Assembly (NCBI GenBank): GCA_020465985.1
Contig: JAANYP010000254.1
Span: 283,001 to 347,000 of the forward strand
Length of the DNA stretch: 64,000 bases
DNA from: Centrapalus pauciflorus
Lineage: Eukaryota; Streptophyta; Magnoliopsida; Asterales; Asteraceae
Reading direction: 5' to 3'
In this document: positions 63,923-64,000 of the stretch, piece by piece
Layout: each line of letters starts with the position of its first letter
Position numbering within the stretch: position 1 is the first letter of the stretch
Program-made: the position numbers and the translations under genes
The notes under the pieces: model-generated
Database searches by the model: none
What the model saw: the letters and a program-made list of their open reading frames with translations, nothing else
What the model was told of the DNA's origin: nothing

Positions 63923-64000
63923 TGACGGGCCGTCGTCGTGACCCGCAAAAATAATCCTAAAATCTACTATTTAGCTTAGAGAACTAAGGGTCGAATCTAC
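63923..64000 (-). mobile_element. Start of another LTR (element M) inserted in element J
   Basis: TGACGGGCCGTCGTCG begins at 63923 where the J coding remnant stops. The following ACCCGCAAAAATAATCCTAAA resembles, in reverse, the end of solo LTR S (its complement reads ACCCGTCAAAAATACCACTAAA), so this is probably the 3' edge of a related gypsy LTR on the minus strand, continuing off-window. Confidence 0.55.

Larger units (their letters stand above)
60185..64000 (+). mobile_element. Element J: Ty3/gypsy retrotransposon, 5' part
   Basis: Plus-strand 5' LTR (60185-62020), primer binding site (62024-62035, TGGTATCAAAGC, one change from the usual form), leader, gag with two zinc knuckles and a decayed protease. 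It is cut at 63923 by another LTR. Related to B in gag sequence (TMTP-Q-MF start, LTQGTKTV block) and in LTR layout. Confidence 0.87.

Overview
This window is plant nuclear DNA, most likely from a dicot with a large repeat-rich genome (possibly an asterid; the exact family cannot be read from the sequence). Nearly every base belongs to LTR retrotransposons. I see no host gene, no rRNA or structural tRNA gene, and nothing bacterial or organellar. The tRNA-related sites are retrotransposon primer binding sites of the initiator-Met type.

The elements are nested. Element G (Ty1/copia, minus strand, 41513 to about 56025) is the oldest frame I can see. It is hit by F at 41512, by H (43679-51188, target duplication GTCTT) and by I (about 56026-60184). 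I is in turn hit by J (Ty3/gypsy, plus, from 60185), and J by another LTR at 63923. F (copia, plus, to 41512) carries K (31881-32356, AGAAA), L (38018-38975, GAAAG) and the large copia C in its gag. C (plus, 7700 to about 29094) carries the gypsy element B in its gag, composite D (12193-23412, GCTAG) in its reverse transcriptase, and a solo LTR S (24929-26004, TTATA) in its third ORF. B (gypsy, minus, 2364-7699) carries gypsy A (LTR 73-2363) in its reverse transcriptase. D encloses a 9.1 kb antisense copia fragment, E, that has no LTRs of its own.

The copia elements resemble Sireviruses: long gag with zinc knuckles, coiled coil and repeated KWVPK motifs, then protease, integrase, RT and RNase H, multiple polypurine tracts, and a long ORF3 (the position called env-like) before the 3' LTR. 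ORF3 lies behind what looks like its own Pol II core promoter, and in E and H behind a 5' UTR intron. The gypsy elements have LTRs of 1.8-2.6 kb (Tekay/Del-like RT), each with a predicted leader intron inside the LTR.

The most unusual signals are: dense arrays of a CCGAATTCGG palindrome or its half-sites, found inside predicted introns of three gypsy LTRs and of the copia E ORF3 leader; an 81-nt in-frame candidate intron in the RT of B; the independent ORF3 transcription units; a heat-shock-element-like array in the L LTR; the E-in-D chimera; and a gypsy integrase fragment lying between 8-bp direct repeats inside a copia gag frame. Almost every coding region is broken by stops, frameshifts, deletions or insertions. 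The longest open frames are B gag-PR-RT (837 codons) and the D ORF3 remnant (510 codons).
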